From positions 4,960,001-5,024,000 of the forward strand of contig NZ_CP107772.1 in the NCBI RefSeq assembly GCF_036345155.1: a stretch of DNA of 64,000 nucleotides, written 5' to 3'. Position 1 is the first letter of the stretch; every line of letters begins with the position of its first letter. The DNA comes from Streptomyces sp. NBC_00582. Lineage in GTDB: Bacteria; Actinomycetota; Actinomycetes; Streptomycetales; Streptomycetaceae. The position numbers and the translations under genes were made by a program. Positions 15,703 to 24,796 of the stretch are shown piece by piece. Below the pieces are notes generated by a model. The model saw only the letters and a list, made by a program, of their open reading frames with translations, searched no databases and was not told where the DNA came from.

Positions 15703-16290
15703 CGGTGATCCCTCCGTACCAGCCGTGGATGGCTCCGAGACAGAGCCGAGCGACGGCCGCGCCCGTTTCGACGATGTCCAGTCCCCGCCACACCGACGCA
15801 ACCGAAGTGATCACGGGCATCGAGAGCAGTTCGTCGTGCCGCGAACGCCCCGGTCCGTGGTCCACACGGGTACGCGCCCCCCAGACCCACCTGCTACCGA
15901 ACGTCGCTGGCGTGAACGATCGGTGACAGATCGCAAAGCACCTGCGGCGGGCTTTGGGAACTGCATCGGAGGCTACGCGAAGCCCACACGAGGACCTGGC
16001 CGAAAGCGACCCATGAAGCCGCACCAACAACGACCCAACAAATCACACCAAATTAACGCACGTGACTGTAGATCATGCTTTTGAGCTGGCAATTCACGTA
16101 AGCGACGCGTCCACGCCAAACAGGCCAGGGGGCGCCCGCTTCGTTATCAATCCGAGATTTTTTCACAGTTCACAAATCGTGCAACTAGCCTCATAAAGCA
16201 CCGAAATCCCCAGCTCGCGCGACGGACCAGAGCTGTGGCCATGACCACTTTCAGCCAGTCGACGCGTGATTCGCCATTACGCTTCAGGCC
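15703..16290. other. intergenic region between divergent units
   Basis: No convincing gene. The stretch 15990-16160 is clearly AT-richer than its surroundings and may hold promoters for the IrrE operon (leftward). A -10-like TACGCT at 16278-16283 lies seven bases before the ATG at 16291, so that gene may be leaderless, though no good -35 is visible. Confidence 0.4.
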
Positions 16291-16731
16291 ATGCGCAGCG
16301 AGATACACAGCCAAGGCGACGACTACCTGGAGTTCTGGAGTGAGTACCATCTGTGCACTCTGACGACACTCCGTCCGGACGGCCGCCCGCATGTCGTGCC
16401 GGTTGGGGTCACCGTGGACGCCGACGCCGGTATCGCTCGGGTTATCACCCGCAAATCGAGCAGGAAAGTCGCCAACGTTCTGGCGGCGCCTCCCGGCCAG
16501 GCACGCGTAGCCGTCTGCCAAGTGGACGGAGGGCGCTGGGCGACGCTGGAAGGCACAGCCGAAGTTCGCACCCACCCAGTCGCCGTGGAGGACGCTGTGG
16601 CGCGCTACGGGGAGCGGTACGGACGGACGCCGACTCCGGATCCGGAGCGCGTGGTCATCGAGATCACGATCGACCGGGCCATGGGCCAGGTCGGTGCGGC
16701 GAAGCCCACGACGACAAACGTTGCGGCCTGA
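16291..16731 (+). CDS. PPOX-family, probably F420-dependent, oxidoreductase
   Basis: 146 aa. The split-barrel fold of the pyridoxamine-5'-phosphate oxidase family is indicated by LCTLTTLRPDGRPHVVPVGV near the N-terminus, then ITRKSSRKVANVLA and VCQVDGGRWATLEGTAEV, ending in a short strand (VVIEITIDRAMGQ). Actinobacterial members often use F420 or flavin. No ribosome binding site precedes the ATG, but a -10-like hexamer does, so the mRNA may be leaderless. It is convergent with the ABC transporter gene, 83 bases apart, and stands alone. Confidence 0.8.
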   Translation: MRSEIHSQGDDYLEFWSEYHLCTLTTLRPDGRPHVVPVGVTVDADAGIARVITRKSSRKVANVLAAPPGQARVAVCQVDGGRWATLEGTAEVRTHPVAVEDAVARYGERYGRTPTPDPERVVIEITIDRAMGQVGAAKPTTTNVAA

Positions 16732-16814
16732 CGGCGCCATGGACCAGCGGTAGGACGATCTGGCCTCCTCGGAGGTTGGGCAGAGACCCGTCCAGGTCGT
16801 GACCAACGAACCGT

Positions 16815-18785
16815 TCAGAATAGGGCGGCCTGGTTCGGTGAGGCGTTCTCGTCGGAGTTGGTCGGGGCTGGTACGCGCCCTGTGCGCTCGTTCTGCAGAT
16901 CCCACAGTTCACGGAACAAGCCGTCCTGTTGAGCGAGCAGCTCCTCGGGGGTGCCGTGCTGGATAACCCGGCCTTTGTCCAAAACGACGATGCGGTCGGC
17001 GATGGTCACGTTGGTGAGCCTGTGCGTGACCAGGACGACGGCGCGGTCGGCGGCGAGCCGGCGCAGCCCGGTGAAGATGCGGTGCTCGGCCCTTGGGTCG
17101 AGGGCCGCGGTCGGTTCGTCCAGGACGAGCAGCCCGGCCGGCCGATGGAAGGCGCGGGCGAGCGCGATCCTCTGCCACTGTCCGCCGGACAGTTCCTGCC
17201 CACCCCACCACTCCTTGGCCAGCAGGGTGTTCAGCCCGCTGCGCAACCCGTCGATGACCTCGTCGGCGCCTGCGGCTTGCGCCGCGGCGAGCACTGCGGT
17301 GTCCCCTTGCTCGGTGGCCTGGCCGAGGGTGATGTTCTCTCTCGCCGACAGAGGCCAGCACGCGTAGGACTGCGGTACGACGGCGACACGCTTCCAGGTG
17401 GCATGCGCGTCCAACTCCCGAGTGTCGGTTCCGTCCCAGGAGACGGCTCCCTGATCGGGCAGGTACAGAGCCGAAAGGATCTTGCTGAGGGTGGTCTTGC
17501 CGGAGCCGTTCTCGCCCACCAGCGCGACGACTTCGCCGCGCCGGACCTCCAAGGAGACGTCGTCGAGGGCGGGCCGGTCGGCGCTGGGGTACTGGAAGGT
17601 GATGTTCTCGGCGCGTACGACGGTGGGGGCGGCCGGCGTCTGAGAGCCGCGGTCGATGCGATGCCCGCCGGCTTCGTCGATGAAGTCCGCCCAGTCGTCC
17701 AAGTACATTCCGGTGCGGAAGAGTTGGGCCCCGTAGCCGACGATCCCGTCCAGCCCCGCGCTGACCCGGCCCAGTGCGAGGAACGCGGTGCCGACGGCGG
17801 CGACCGAGATCTGCCCGGCGAACACCAGTAGCGCTAGGGCCACCCACACCACCGCGTGGGCGAGTCCTCCCGCAACCCCGCCCAGCAGGGAGATCCTGGC
17901 CGAGCGCCAGGTGGCCTGGTCGGTGGTCCTGTCGATCCGCGCCCCGGCCGTGCGGTACTTGTCGAGCAGGAACGACGCCATGGTGCCGGAGCGGACCTGG
18001 TCGGCGGTCTGTTTGTCGACCATGTACCAGCGCAGCATGCCCAGCAGCCGCCGGTCCTTCGTCGTGGCGAGCGAGGCGATGTAGCTGATGCGCGCCGCCC
18101 GCACGCTGGCCACGCCCTTCGGCAGGGCCGCCAAGAGGAGCAGAGGCAGAAGGATCGGGTGCACGGCGGTCAGGACAAACGCCGAGGCGATCAGCGATGC
18201 CGATGCGGCGAGGATGTACTGGGCTTCGGTGAGGAGGTCCCTGGAGACCTCCACTCCGCGGTCGGCCGCGTCCCAGCGGTCGTTGTATCCCGGGTTGTCG
18301 TACGCGGCGAGTTCCGCCTTGGTCGCCGCGTCGAGGAGCTCCAGCTCGGCCTCCCGGGCGATACGCGGGGCCAGCCGGGCCGACAGCGCGGTGGAGGCGA
18401 TGCCCAGCAGGGCGCGCAGACCGATGGCCCCCGACAGAACGGCAAGGGAAGGTACGGCGGAGCGGAGCTGATCGCCGCTGATGTGCTGCGAGGCGATCAG
18501 CGGCTTGATAACCCCGGTGGTGGCCATCAGCCCGAACGCTTCCAGCACCCCCGAGAGGAGCTGCACGCCCAGCAGGGCGATGACCGCAGCGCGGTCGACC
18601 TGCCAGCCCAGTGCGAGGGACCGGCGGATCAGTTGGGGCAGTCGTCGGGCCATCGCACGGGTCGTGATCGCGTTGGCGGCCTCGATACGGCGGTCGCCGG
18701 GGATGACGAACCTCAGTTCCTCGTCCGAGACCTCCGCCTCGCCGGTCGGCGCGGTTGTCGCGGTGGGCTTCGGGATGGTTGTCAT
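16815..18785 (-). CDS. ABC transporter, fused permease and ATPase
   Basis: 656 aa half-transporter. The membrane domain spans about 60-370 with six hydrophobic segments, and the ATPase domain follows, with Walker A GENGSGKTT (about 421), Q-loop VVPQSYACWP, signature LSGGQ (about 530), Walker B LLVLDEPT and H-loop VTHRLT. The ATPase motifs are complete, so it should be active as a homodimer exporter. There is no N-terminal C39 peptidase domain, so it would not itself cleave a leader peptide. The ATG overlaps the stop of a small frame (ATGA), tying it to the phosphotransferase operon upstream and suggesting export of that operon's product. Confidence 0.9.
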   Translation of the reverse strand: MTTIPKPTATTAPTGEAEVSDEELRFVIPGDRRIEAANAITTRAMARRLPQLIRRSLALGWQVDRAAVIALLGVQLLSGVLEAFGLMATTGVIKPLIASQHISGDQLRSAVPSLAVLSGAIGLRALLGIASTALSARLAPRIAREAELELLDAATKAELAAYDNPGYNDRWDAADRGVEVSRDLLTEAQYILAASASLIASAFVLTAVHPILLPLLLLAALPKGVASVRAARISYIASLATTKDRRLLGMLRWYMVDKQTADQVRSGTMASFLLDKYRTAGARIDRTTDQATWRSARISLLGGVAGGLAHAVVWVALALLVFAGQISVAAVGTAFLALGRVSAGLDGIVGYGAQLFRTGMYLDDWADFIDEAGGHRIDRGSQTPAAPTVVRAENITFQYPSADRPALDDVSLEVRRGEVVALVGENGSGKTTLSKILSALYLPDQGAVSWDGTDTRELDAHATWKRVAVVPQSYACWPLSARENITLGQATEQGDTAVLAAAQAAGADEVIDGLRSGLNTLLAKEWWGGQELSGGQWQRIALARAFHRPAGLLVLDEPTAALDPRAEHRIFTGLRRLAADRAVVLVTHRLTNVTIADRIVVLDKGRVIQHGTPEELLAQQDGLFRELWDLQNERTGRVPAPTNSDENASPNQAALF

Positions 18786-18990
18786 CGGCTCCAGCCCTCC
18801 GCCGACACGCGGTGCCCGGCCAGGGAGTGCGTAAGGAGTCCCAGCGGATCACGCTGTTCGCGGATGAGTACCAGGTGCGGACCGATCACGGTTTGATACG
18901 CCAAGACGTCCCCCTGTGTGCCGTTGGTGGTTGAGGCTGTCGCTTGCCAGCCGTTTCGTTCAGCGCGGTCGGAAGGTGCTGGATGGTCAC
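18782..18990 (-). CDS. small peptide frame(s) between phosphotransferase and ABC genes
   Basis: The 200-base gap is probably translated but the frame is ambiguous. Frame A starts at a GTG overlapping the phosphotransferase stop (GTGA) and gives 34 aa ending at 18886 (VTIQHLPTALNETAG...). Frame B ends in the ATGA overlap with the ABC gene and, from a TTG at 18904 with GGGGG five bases upstream, gives 40 aa (MAYQTVIGPHLVLIREQRD...). Frame B stays coding-like upstream of the TTG (NGWQATASTTNGTQGDVLA). The two frames would join into one protein of about 68 aa by a single frameshift near 18945. No family recognised. Confidence 0.4.
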
Positions 18991-20033
18991 GACGTGCCTC
19001 CGCTCGCCTCAAGGCCGTTGAGCTCGTCTTCGAGGCCCTCAAGGTCACTGAGCAGGCGGCGGATGGCGATCTGTCGCTCGCGCCAGTGCCGTTGAAGATC
19101 TGCCTCCGCCTCCCCCGGCAGGTCGTACTCGGCGGTGGTGGCGCCGTAGAAGCTGAACAGCATGTACAGCAGCGCGATCCGGGCGCATGCCCGCACCTCC
19201 CGCATCGGGAGGCTGGGGTGCTCCGAGCGGTAGGCCCTGGCCATCGCCAGGGCGCAAGCGGCCCACTCGGTGCTGGTGGCGACGGTGCGCGGGTCGAACG
19301 CCGCCCGCCCCAACTCCCAGGTCGGCATCGCGCTAGCGCAGCGGAAGTCGATGACGCCGGTGACGGCATCGGCGAGGGTGATCAGGTTGGTGCGGCTGAG
19401 ATCCGCGTGCAGCGCCTGTTCCGCCAGGGTCTCGGGCAGATGTTCCCGCAACTGGTGGACGTGGGCCCGCAGGTCCTCACGCCGCTGGTCGAGGTCGACG
19501 CGCAGTTGGTCGAGACGGTCGTGGCCTTGGCTCGTGGCTCTGGCCAGCACGGCGTCGCATTTCGCTGCGGCGTCCTCGACGGGCTCGGTCCGCCAGCGGG
19601 TCTGCTGCACGCGCTTCGGCAGCGGGTACGCGGCGAGCGCACGGTGCATGCGTCCCATGACGACGCCGATGTGCTCGGCGAGGGGGACCGTCATCGCCGA
19701 GGGGTTCACCCGACCGGGAGCCTCGTCGACCACGGCCCACGCACTGCCTCCCGCGATGGTGACCAGATTGTCGTTGGCGTCAGGCCACACCCGCGGAACG
19801 GGGAGCTTCGCGGCCCGGCAGTATTCCGCCATGTCCCACGCGTTGCGCGCCTCGTCCAGGTCGGCCATCGACGGGTACTGCTTGACGTACAGCCGCAGCC
19901 CGTCGTCCGTCAGGATTCGCCGGTTGATGGTGTCCGTTCCCATGTGCACCGGTTCGACGATGTCGGCGACAAGCCCGTACCGGTCTTCCAGCACGTCAGC
20001 GGTCAACGTCTCGCCCCAGCCTGTTTCGTCCAT
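18987..20033 (-). CDS. APH-fold phosphotransferase 2
   Basis: 348 aa from the ATG at 20033; a longer frame starts inside the preceding peptide gene. The kinase-like fold is shown by a Lys in RLYVKQYPSM, the catalytic loop HADLSRTNLI (H-x-D-x4-N) and the metal-binding Asp in GVIDFRCAS. The family includes aminoglycoside, choline and homoserine kinases, and several RiPP clusters use members to phosphorylate Ser/Thr before elimination. It begins six bases after the 58-aa peptide gene and its stop overlaps a GTG of the next small frame, so it sits inside a coupled operon. The substrate is unknown. Confidence 0.8.
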   Translation of the reverse strand: MDETGWGETLTADVLEDRYGLVADIVEPVHMGTDTINRRILTDDGLRLYVKQYPSMADLDEARNAWDMAEYCRAAKLPVPRVWPDANDNLVTIAGGSAWAVVDEAPGRVNPSAMTVPLAEHIGVVMGRMHRALAAYPLPKRVQQTRWRTEPVEDAAAKCDAVLARATSQGHDRLDQLRVDLDQRREDLRAHVHQLREHLPETLAEQALHADLSRTNLITLADAVTGVIDFRCASAMPTWELGRAAFDPRTVATSTEWAACALAMARAYRSEHPSLPMREVRACARIALLYMLFSFYGATTAEYDLPGEAEADLQRHWRERQIAIRRLLSDLEGLEDELNGLEASGGTS

Positions 20034-20038
20034 ACAGA

Positions 20039-20215
20039 TCACCGACCTTCGTGTGCGGAGGGACGGCATGCCGTGAGGAGGGTGAAGGCGTAGTCCTCCG
20101 TGGGCACTTGCCTGTCGACGAAGGGGGTGAGGGTGCTGGTGACGGTCAGTTCGAAGTCATCGCGACGAACGCCGAACAGGTGCGGAGCCGCAGACGTTCG
20201 AGCGCAGACGTTCAT
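20039..20215 (-). CDS. 58-aa peptide coupled between two phosphotransferases
   Basis: The ATG overlaps the stop of phosphotransferase 1 (ATGA) and has GGGAGG upstream; the stop lies six bases before phosphotransferase 2. The sequence has Cys4 and Cys50, a central acidic/hydrophobic part (VRRDDFELTVTSTLTP), and a Thr/Ser/Cys-containing C-terminus (TEDYAFTLLTACRPSAHEGR). Length, tight coupling and layout resemble a RiPP precursor. DDFELTV is reminiscent of FxLD-type leaders, though the usual Asp after Leu is Thr here. It could also be a small structural partner of one kinase. No close family is recognised. Confidence 0.6.
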   Translation of the reverse strand: MNVCARTSAAPHLFGVRRDDFELTVTSTLTPFVDRQVPTEDYAFTLLTACRPSAHEGR

Positions 20216-21105
20216 GTACGCCTCCCGCCCCACACCTGCTTGCGGGTCTCCAGGCGCAGGTTCTCCAGCATGATGTGCGCCTCGTCGACCAGGCCGACGT
20301 CGCGGTGCCTGATCCCCCAGTGCAGCGAGTCCAGGGCGTCCAGTGCCCCGTACGCCCGGCATGCGACAAGTTCCTCCGTGGTGAGGGGGCGGCCGTATCC
20401 GTGGTGGAAGGCGGCGTTGAGGTCGGGGCGGTGGCTCAGGATCCGGTAGCGCAGCCGGCTCAGGTCCCGGTAGGCGGCGGACCGAAACTCGGCCCTTTCG
20501 AAGTCGATGACCCGCAGACGCTGCTCGGTCTCGTCCCACATCCAGTTCTTGGGCATGTAGTCGCCGTGCTGGGATACCTGAGGCAGGCTCGGCGGAGCTT
20601 CCTCGGCAAGCGTGCGCACCATCGCGAGGTCGTGCTCCGGCGCGTACGCCGCCGTACGGTCCAGCAGTTGGGCGACTGCCTCGTCCCACGCCTCCTCCGT
20701 TGCTTCCGGCGTCGGCTCGTCGGCTGCCACGGTGTGGAAGCGGGCGAGCAGTTCGCCGGCCTGCTCGTAGGCGGCCCGTTCCTGCTCGGCCGGCAGACGC
20801 AGCGTGTCGAGACCGCGTCCGGGCACGGCGGTGACCAAAACAGTGCGCGTCTGCGTGTCTGCGGCGACCAGCTCGGGGGCACGGCCGACGCCCATAGCCA
20901 CGGTCCACTTCTGGTACGCGGTCACCTCGCGGTGGTGGAGCTTCGGGCCCGCGTGGACCTTCCCGAACCACCTGTCGCCATCAGGCCCGTTGATCTCCCA
21001 GACGGAAGGTCGGATGTCGCCGGGCCGGGGGTGCTCGGCGACCACCGTGTACGTGTCGGTCACCGACTCCACCAAGTGGTGTAGTGCGCTGGGCATGTCG
21101 GTCAC
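20212..21105 (-). CDS. APH-fold phosphotransferase 1
   Basis: 297 aa from a GTG at 21105 with GGAAGGG eight bases upstream; an in-frame ATG follows three codons later. The catalytic loop is HGDYMPKNWMW (H-x-D-x4-N), the second Asp is in LRVIDFERAEF, and the nucleotide-binding Lys is in RWFGKVHAGPKL. This is the aminoglycoside/choline-kinase-like family. It opens the operon phosphotransferase 1 - peptide - phosphotransferase 2 - small frame - ABC exporter. The 124-base gap upstream presumably holds the promoter. It is distinct in sequence from phosphotransferase 2, so the pair is not a recent duplication. Confidence 0.8.
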   Translation of the reverse strand: MTDMPSALHHLVESVTDTYTVVAEHPRPGDIRPSVWEINGPDGDRWFGKVHAGPKLHHREVTAYQKWTVAMGVGRAPELVAADTQTRTVLVTAVPGRGLDTLRLPAEQERAAYEQAGELLARFHTVAADEPTPEATEEAWDEAVAQLLDRTAAYAPEHDLAMVRTLAEEAPPSLPQVSQHGDYMPKNWMWDETEQRLRVIDFERAEFRSAAYRDLSRLRYRILSHRPDLNAAFHHGYGRPLTTEELVACRAYGALDALDSLHWGIRHRDVGLVDEAHIMLENLRLETRKQVWGGRRT

Positions 21106-21229
21106 GGTGTGCCCTTCCGCTCGCCGAGTCCTCCGACCGCGCCACAATGGGTGATAGGTCGGATGCGCTCAGTGTCCTGTTTTGGGTGGGTAGCTTGCCA
21201 GGGGGCACTGACAATGCGGCCTGAGCTGG

Positions 21230-21727
21230 TCATCTGGGGGTGGGAACGCGGAGGACGGTCCCGGAGGCCATCTCGGTCAGGGACTCGTCGAGCACCTCAC
21301 AGCTCCAGCCGAGCGTCACGAGGTGCGGGTCGTTCTCGGCCTTGACACGCTCCCGCAGGGCCCTGACCCGGGCCAGCGCGCTGTCACGGCTGATGCGGGC
21401 CCGGTCCGCGAACTCCTGTGACGTCGCACCGATCGCGACCATCCGCCATGTCTCGATCTCCGTTTCCGAGAAGGCCTCCGGGAAGGCGGCCGTCTCGGGA
21501 CGCGGGAGTTGCCCGGTGACGAAGCAGGCGTGGACGACGGCGGCCCGGCCTCTCACGCCGAGCTTCTGTCCGCAGTGCTTCAGCTGCACGTTGATCGTGC
21601 CGACGGTGATGGACAGCTCGGAGGCGATCGCGTGGGTGTTCTCGCCTTCCGCGACCTTCTGGGCGATCCGAAGCTGTGCGGGTGTCAGCGGAAGCGTCGC
21701 GGGCGGGCGGGTCGGGCGGGCACTCAC
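21230..21727 (-). CDS. LuxR-type HTH regulator with two helix-turn-helix segments
   Basis: 165 aa from the GTG at 21727 (AAAGG about 11 bases upstream); an ATG at 21778 would overlap the preceding ligase gene by 19 bases. A GerE/LuxR-type HTH occupies about 13-75 (LTPAQLRIAQKVAEGENTHA, then ITVGTINVQLKHCGQKLGV). A second HTH-like segment follows at about 85-130 (FSETEIETWRMVAIGATSQE, then FADRARISRDSALARV). No receiver or ligand domain. It is probably a local regulator of the permease/ligase operon upstream or the peptide operon downstream. Confidence 0.7.
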   Translation of the reverse strand: MSARPTRPPATLPLTPAQLRIAQKVAEGENTHAIASELSITVGTINVQLKHCGQKLGVRGRAAVVHACFVTGQLPRPETAAFPEAFSETEIETWRMVAIGATSQEFADRARISRDSALARVRALRERVKAENDPHLVTLGWSCEVLDESLTEMASGTVLRVPTPR

Positions 21728-21759
21728 GGTTGTGCGGCCTTTCTGCGGGGCGGGGCGTG

Positions 21760-23190
21760 TCAGGCGCGAGCCAGCCATCGCTGACGCTCGGTGTCGGTGA
21801 CGAGGTGTTCGTCGTGGGCGAGTTCCAGGCGGGCGAGACGGGCATAGTGCTCGACCACGCCAGCGCCGAAGGCTTTCTGCGCGAAGACGCTGTTCTCGAA
21901 GGCGGTCAGAGCCGGTCCGAGGGCGGCTGGCACGGGGATCCCACCTGCGCGATAGGCGTTGCCAGTCGCTTCGGGACCGGGGGTGAGCTTCCGCTCAAGA
22001 CCGTGGTCGATGGCCGCCAGTACCGCCGACAGCGCCAGGTACGGGTTGGCGTCCGCGCCCGGCACACGGATCTCCAGGTGCAGCCCTTCACCGCGGCCGA
22101 CGACGCGCACTGCGCAGGTGCGGTTGTCGCGGCCCCATGTGAACGTCGTCGGCGCGAACGAGCCGGGCGTGAACCGCTTGTAGGAGTTGACGTTGGGTGC
22201 GTAGAACGGGCCCAACTCGGGCAGGCCGACGAGCAGACCCGCGATGGCGTGCTGACCGATCTGGGACAGTCCGTACTCGCTGCCGGGCTCGTTGAGTTGG
22301 CTGACGGCCTTCGACCACAGCGAGATGTGCAGGTGCAGGCCGTTGGCCCGGCCGGTTTCCGGGGCTGCCATGAACGTGGGTGCCAGACCGGCGCGCAGAC
22401 CCAGGGTGCGTACGGCGTGCTTGAAGAGGGGGTGCCGGTCGCACGCGGTGAGCGCGCCACCGTACGGGAAGGTCACCTCGACCTGGCCGGGACCGGCCTC
22501 GGTCTTGATCGCTTCCACGGGCATCCCCGCGCCGGCGAGCGCCCGCTGAAGACGGCGTAGGAACCGGTCGGACACGGGGTCGTGGTCGAGGGCGTAGTCC
22601 AGGTTCTCCGTCGTCAGCGGCCGTAGGCCCTGATAGTTGGCCTGTTCCGCGTCCTCGTACGTGCCCTTGTAGAGGACGAACTCGGTCTCGATCCCCGCCT
22701 TGGGGTGCAGACCGTGCCGCGACAGCCGGGTCAGCTGCTGGTGGAGGATCTGGCGGGGCGCGATGTCGATCGGCGTTCCGTCGTGGTGGACGGCATCGCC
22801 GAGTACGACAACGGTGCGCGGCAGCCACGGCACCGGGCTCAGAGTCGACAGGGCCGGTTGCACGGACAGGTCCTGGTAGCCGGTCTCCCACGAGGTGAGA
22901 GCGAAGCCGTCCGCCGGGCTCATGTCGATGTCGGTGGCCAGGACGTAGGCACACACCTCGGCGCCGTGATGCGCGACGCGCTTGAGGAAGTGGTCCGCGT
23001 CGTAACGCTTCCCCTTCAGTCTCCCCTGCAGATCGGGGACGGCGAGCAGCACCGTGTCGATGGCGCCCGCCTTGACGAGGCTCCGCAGGTCGGACAGGGA
23101 GAACGCCTTCTCGGAGCGCCCGCCCTGCTCGGGGACGGACGCGGCGGTCAGGCGTGCCACGGTGCCGTTGCCGCTCGTGGTTCTCGTCAT
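21760..23190 (-). CDS. glutamine-synthetase-like gamma-glutamyl ligase
   Basis: 476 aa from the ATG at 23190, whose A is the last base of the permease stop (TGATG). The GS fold is clear: FVLYKGTYEDA region with the first metal Glu (GIETEFVLY), GPGQVEVTFPYG, ANGLHLHISLW and the C-terminal VPGADANPYLALSAVLAA. It lacks the adenylylation-type tail and resembles the GlnA3/GlnA4 branch, which in Streptomyces gamma-glutamylates polyamines or ethanolamine rather than ammonia. Pairing with an APC permease supports uptake and catabolism of an amine. The exact substrate cannot be read from the sequence. Confidence 0.8.
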   Translation of the reverse strand: MTRTTSGNGTVARLTAASVPEQGGRSEKAFSLSDLRSLVKAGAIDTVLLAVPDLQGRLKGKRYDADHFLKRVAHHGAEVCAYVLATDIDMSPADGFALTSWETGYQDLSVQPALSTLSPVPWLPRTVVVLGDAVHHDGTPIDIAPRQILHQQLTRLSRHGLHPKAGIETEFVLYKGTYEDAEQANYQGLRPLTTENLDYALDHDPVSDRFLRRLQRALAGAGMPVEAIKTEAGPGQVEVTFPYGGALTACDRHPLFKHAVRTLGLRAGLAPTFMAAPETGRANGLHLHISLWSKAVSQLNEPGSEYGLSQIGQHAIAGLLVGLPELGPFYAPNVNSYKRFTPGSFAPTTFTWGRDNRTCAVRVVGRGEGLHLEIRVPGADANPYLALSAVLAAIDHGLERKLTPGPEATGNAYRAGGIPVPAALGPALTAFENSVFAQKAFGAGVVEHYARLARLELAHDEHLVTDTERQRWLARA

Positions 23191-24719
23191 CAGACGACCT
23201 CGTCTTCGTACGTGGCCGCCGAGCGGTCGAAGTTCTGGGTCGGCACCTCGTACGAGCTTCCCTGCTTCCGCCACCACGCCCATGCCAGCGCGAGGACGAC
23301 GAGCAGGGCGACCGGCGCGTAGTTGAAGGTCTCCACGGACACCAGGCCGCCGTCGGCGGGGCGGGTCTGCGGCAGACAGAACAGCACCGTCACGAACACC
23401 ACCCAGACAACGGCGATCGTGCCGACGGCCACGCCCCAGTTGCCGAGGTTCCATGGGCCGGGTCGGAAGCGGTCCCGGTTCTTGATGCGCAGGTAGATCG
23501 GGATCGCGTATGCCGGGGTGATGCCGACCACGTTGATGCTGGTGATCGCCGCGTACGCGACGGGGCTGTACAGGCTCGGCAGGGCCAGGACGGCTGCGCA
23601 CACGACGGCCAGCAGCACGGCCATGCGCGGAGTGCCGGTGCGGCGGTCGACCTGCCGCCACAGGTGCGAGCCCGGCAGTGCCCCGTCACGCGAGAACGCG
23701 AACACCATCCGGCTGGCCGCGGCGGTCTCGGCATTGCCACAGCACAACTGCGCGATGATCACCACCAGGAGCAGTGCCTTCGCCCCCGCCACACCCAGAG
23801 CGTCCAGGAAGATCTGCGCCGGCGGCACCCCCGTCGCCGTGCCCACGGTGCCCGCGTAGTCCTGGATCGCGAACGTGAGCCCGGCGAGCAGGACGAACCC
23901 GGCCAGCCACGACCAGCCGATCGCGTGGATGATCCCGCGGGACGCGGACACCTGGGCGTCGGTCGTCTCCTCCGACAGGTGCGCGGAGGCGTCGTATCCG
24001 CAGAACGTGTACTGGGCCAGCAGCAGACCGAGCACCGCCGCGTAGAGGGGGCTCCAGCCGGTGTTGTTGACGAACTCGCCGAACACGAAGTCCGAGGACT
24101 GGTGGTGGGAGGGGACGATCGCCAGAGCGCCGACGATCACCGTGACGCCGCCGAGGTGCCACCAGACGCTGATGCTGTTGAGGATGCTGACCAGCCGGAC
24201 CCCGAACAGGTTCAGGGCGAGGTGCAGGGCGAGGATGCACAGGAAGATCACCATGATCTTGCCCGGCGTCGGCTCGAACCCCCACTGCAGGTTGAACAGG
24301 GCACCCGTGAACAGCGCGGCCCCGTAGTCGATGCCGGCGATCGCCCCGAGCAGGCCCAGCAGGTTCAGCCAGCCCGTGTACCAGCCCCACTTCCGGCCAC
24401 CGAGCTGCTCCGCCTGGTAGTACAGGGCCCCGGAGGTCGGATAGGCGGAGGTCACCTCGGCGAGGGCGGCACCGATGAACATCACCATGGCCCCGACGAC
24501 GAGCCAGCCCCACAGCATCACCGACGGGCCGCCGGTGTTCAGGCCGAAGCCGTACAGGGTCATACAGCCGGACAGGACGCTGATGACGCTGAAAGAGATC
24601 GCGAAGTTTCCGAACGGCCCCATGCGCCGGGTCAGCACGGGCTCGTAGCCGAGCTCCCGCAGGTATGCGTCATCGGACTTCCGGGACGACGCACGGTGGT
24701 TCGGACTCAAGCGAGACAC
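23190..24719 (-). CDS. APC-family amino acid / amine permease
   Basis: 509 aa with about 12 membrane segments, beginning after a short cytoplasmic N-terminus (DDAYLRELGYEPVLTRRMG) with FAISFSVISVLSGCMTLYGF as the first. This N-terminal signature and the glycine-rich segments are typical of the GABA/amino-acid-choline permease branch (APC superfamily). It imports an amino acid, polyamine or ethanolamine-like substrate by proton symport. It is coupled to the gamma-glutamyl ligase by a one-base overlap, so the pair forms an amine uptake-and-conjugation unit. Confidence 0.85.
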   Translation of the reverse strand: MSRLSPNHRASSRKSDDAYLRELGYEPVLTRRMGPFGNFAISFSVISVLSGCMTLYGFGLNTGGPSVMLWGWLVVGAMVMFIGAALAEVTSAYPTSGALYYQAEQLGGRKWGWYTGWLNLLGLLGAIAGIDYGAALFTGALFNLQWGFEPTPGKIMVIFLCILALHLALNLFGVRLVSILNSISVWWHLGGVTVIVGALAIVPSHHQSSDFVFGEFVNNTGWSPLYAAVLGLLLAQYTFCGYDASAHLSEETTDAQVSASRGIIHAIGWSWLAGFVLLAGLTFAIQDYAGTVGTATGVPPAQIFLDALGVAGAKALLLVVIIAQLCCGNAETAAASRMVFAFSRDGALPGSHLWRQVDRRTGTPRMAVLLAVVCAAVLALPSLYSPVAYAAITSINVVGITPAYAIPIYLRIKNRDRFRPGPWNLGNWGVAVGTIAVVWVVFVTVLFCLPQTRPADGGLVSVETFNYAPVALLVVLALAWAWWRKQGSSYEVPTQNFDRSAATYEDEVV

Positions 24720-24796
24720 AGGTCAGTCTCCAAGCTCAGAGAGAAACAAAATGGGCAGGTTCATGCCAATGCGGCTTCGTGGGAAACGGATTCCGG

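Noticed and set aside
16147..16905. Minus-strand frame across the PPOX gene
   Set aside because: Antisense to a clear PPOX-family gene; composition is shadow-like and there is no ribosome binding site.
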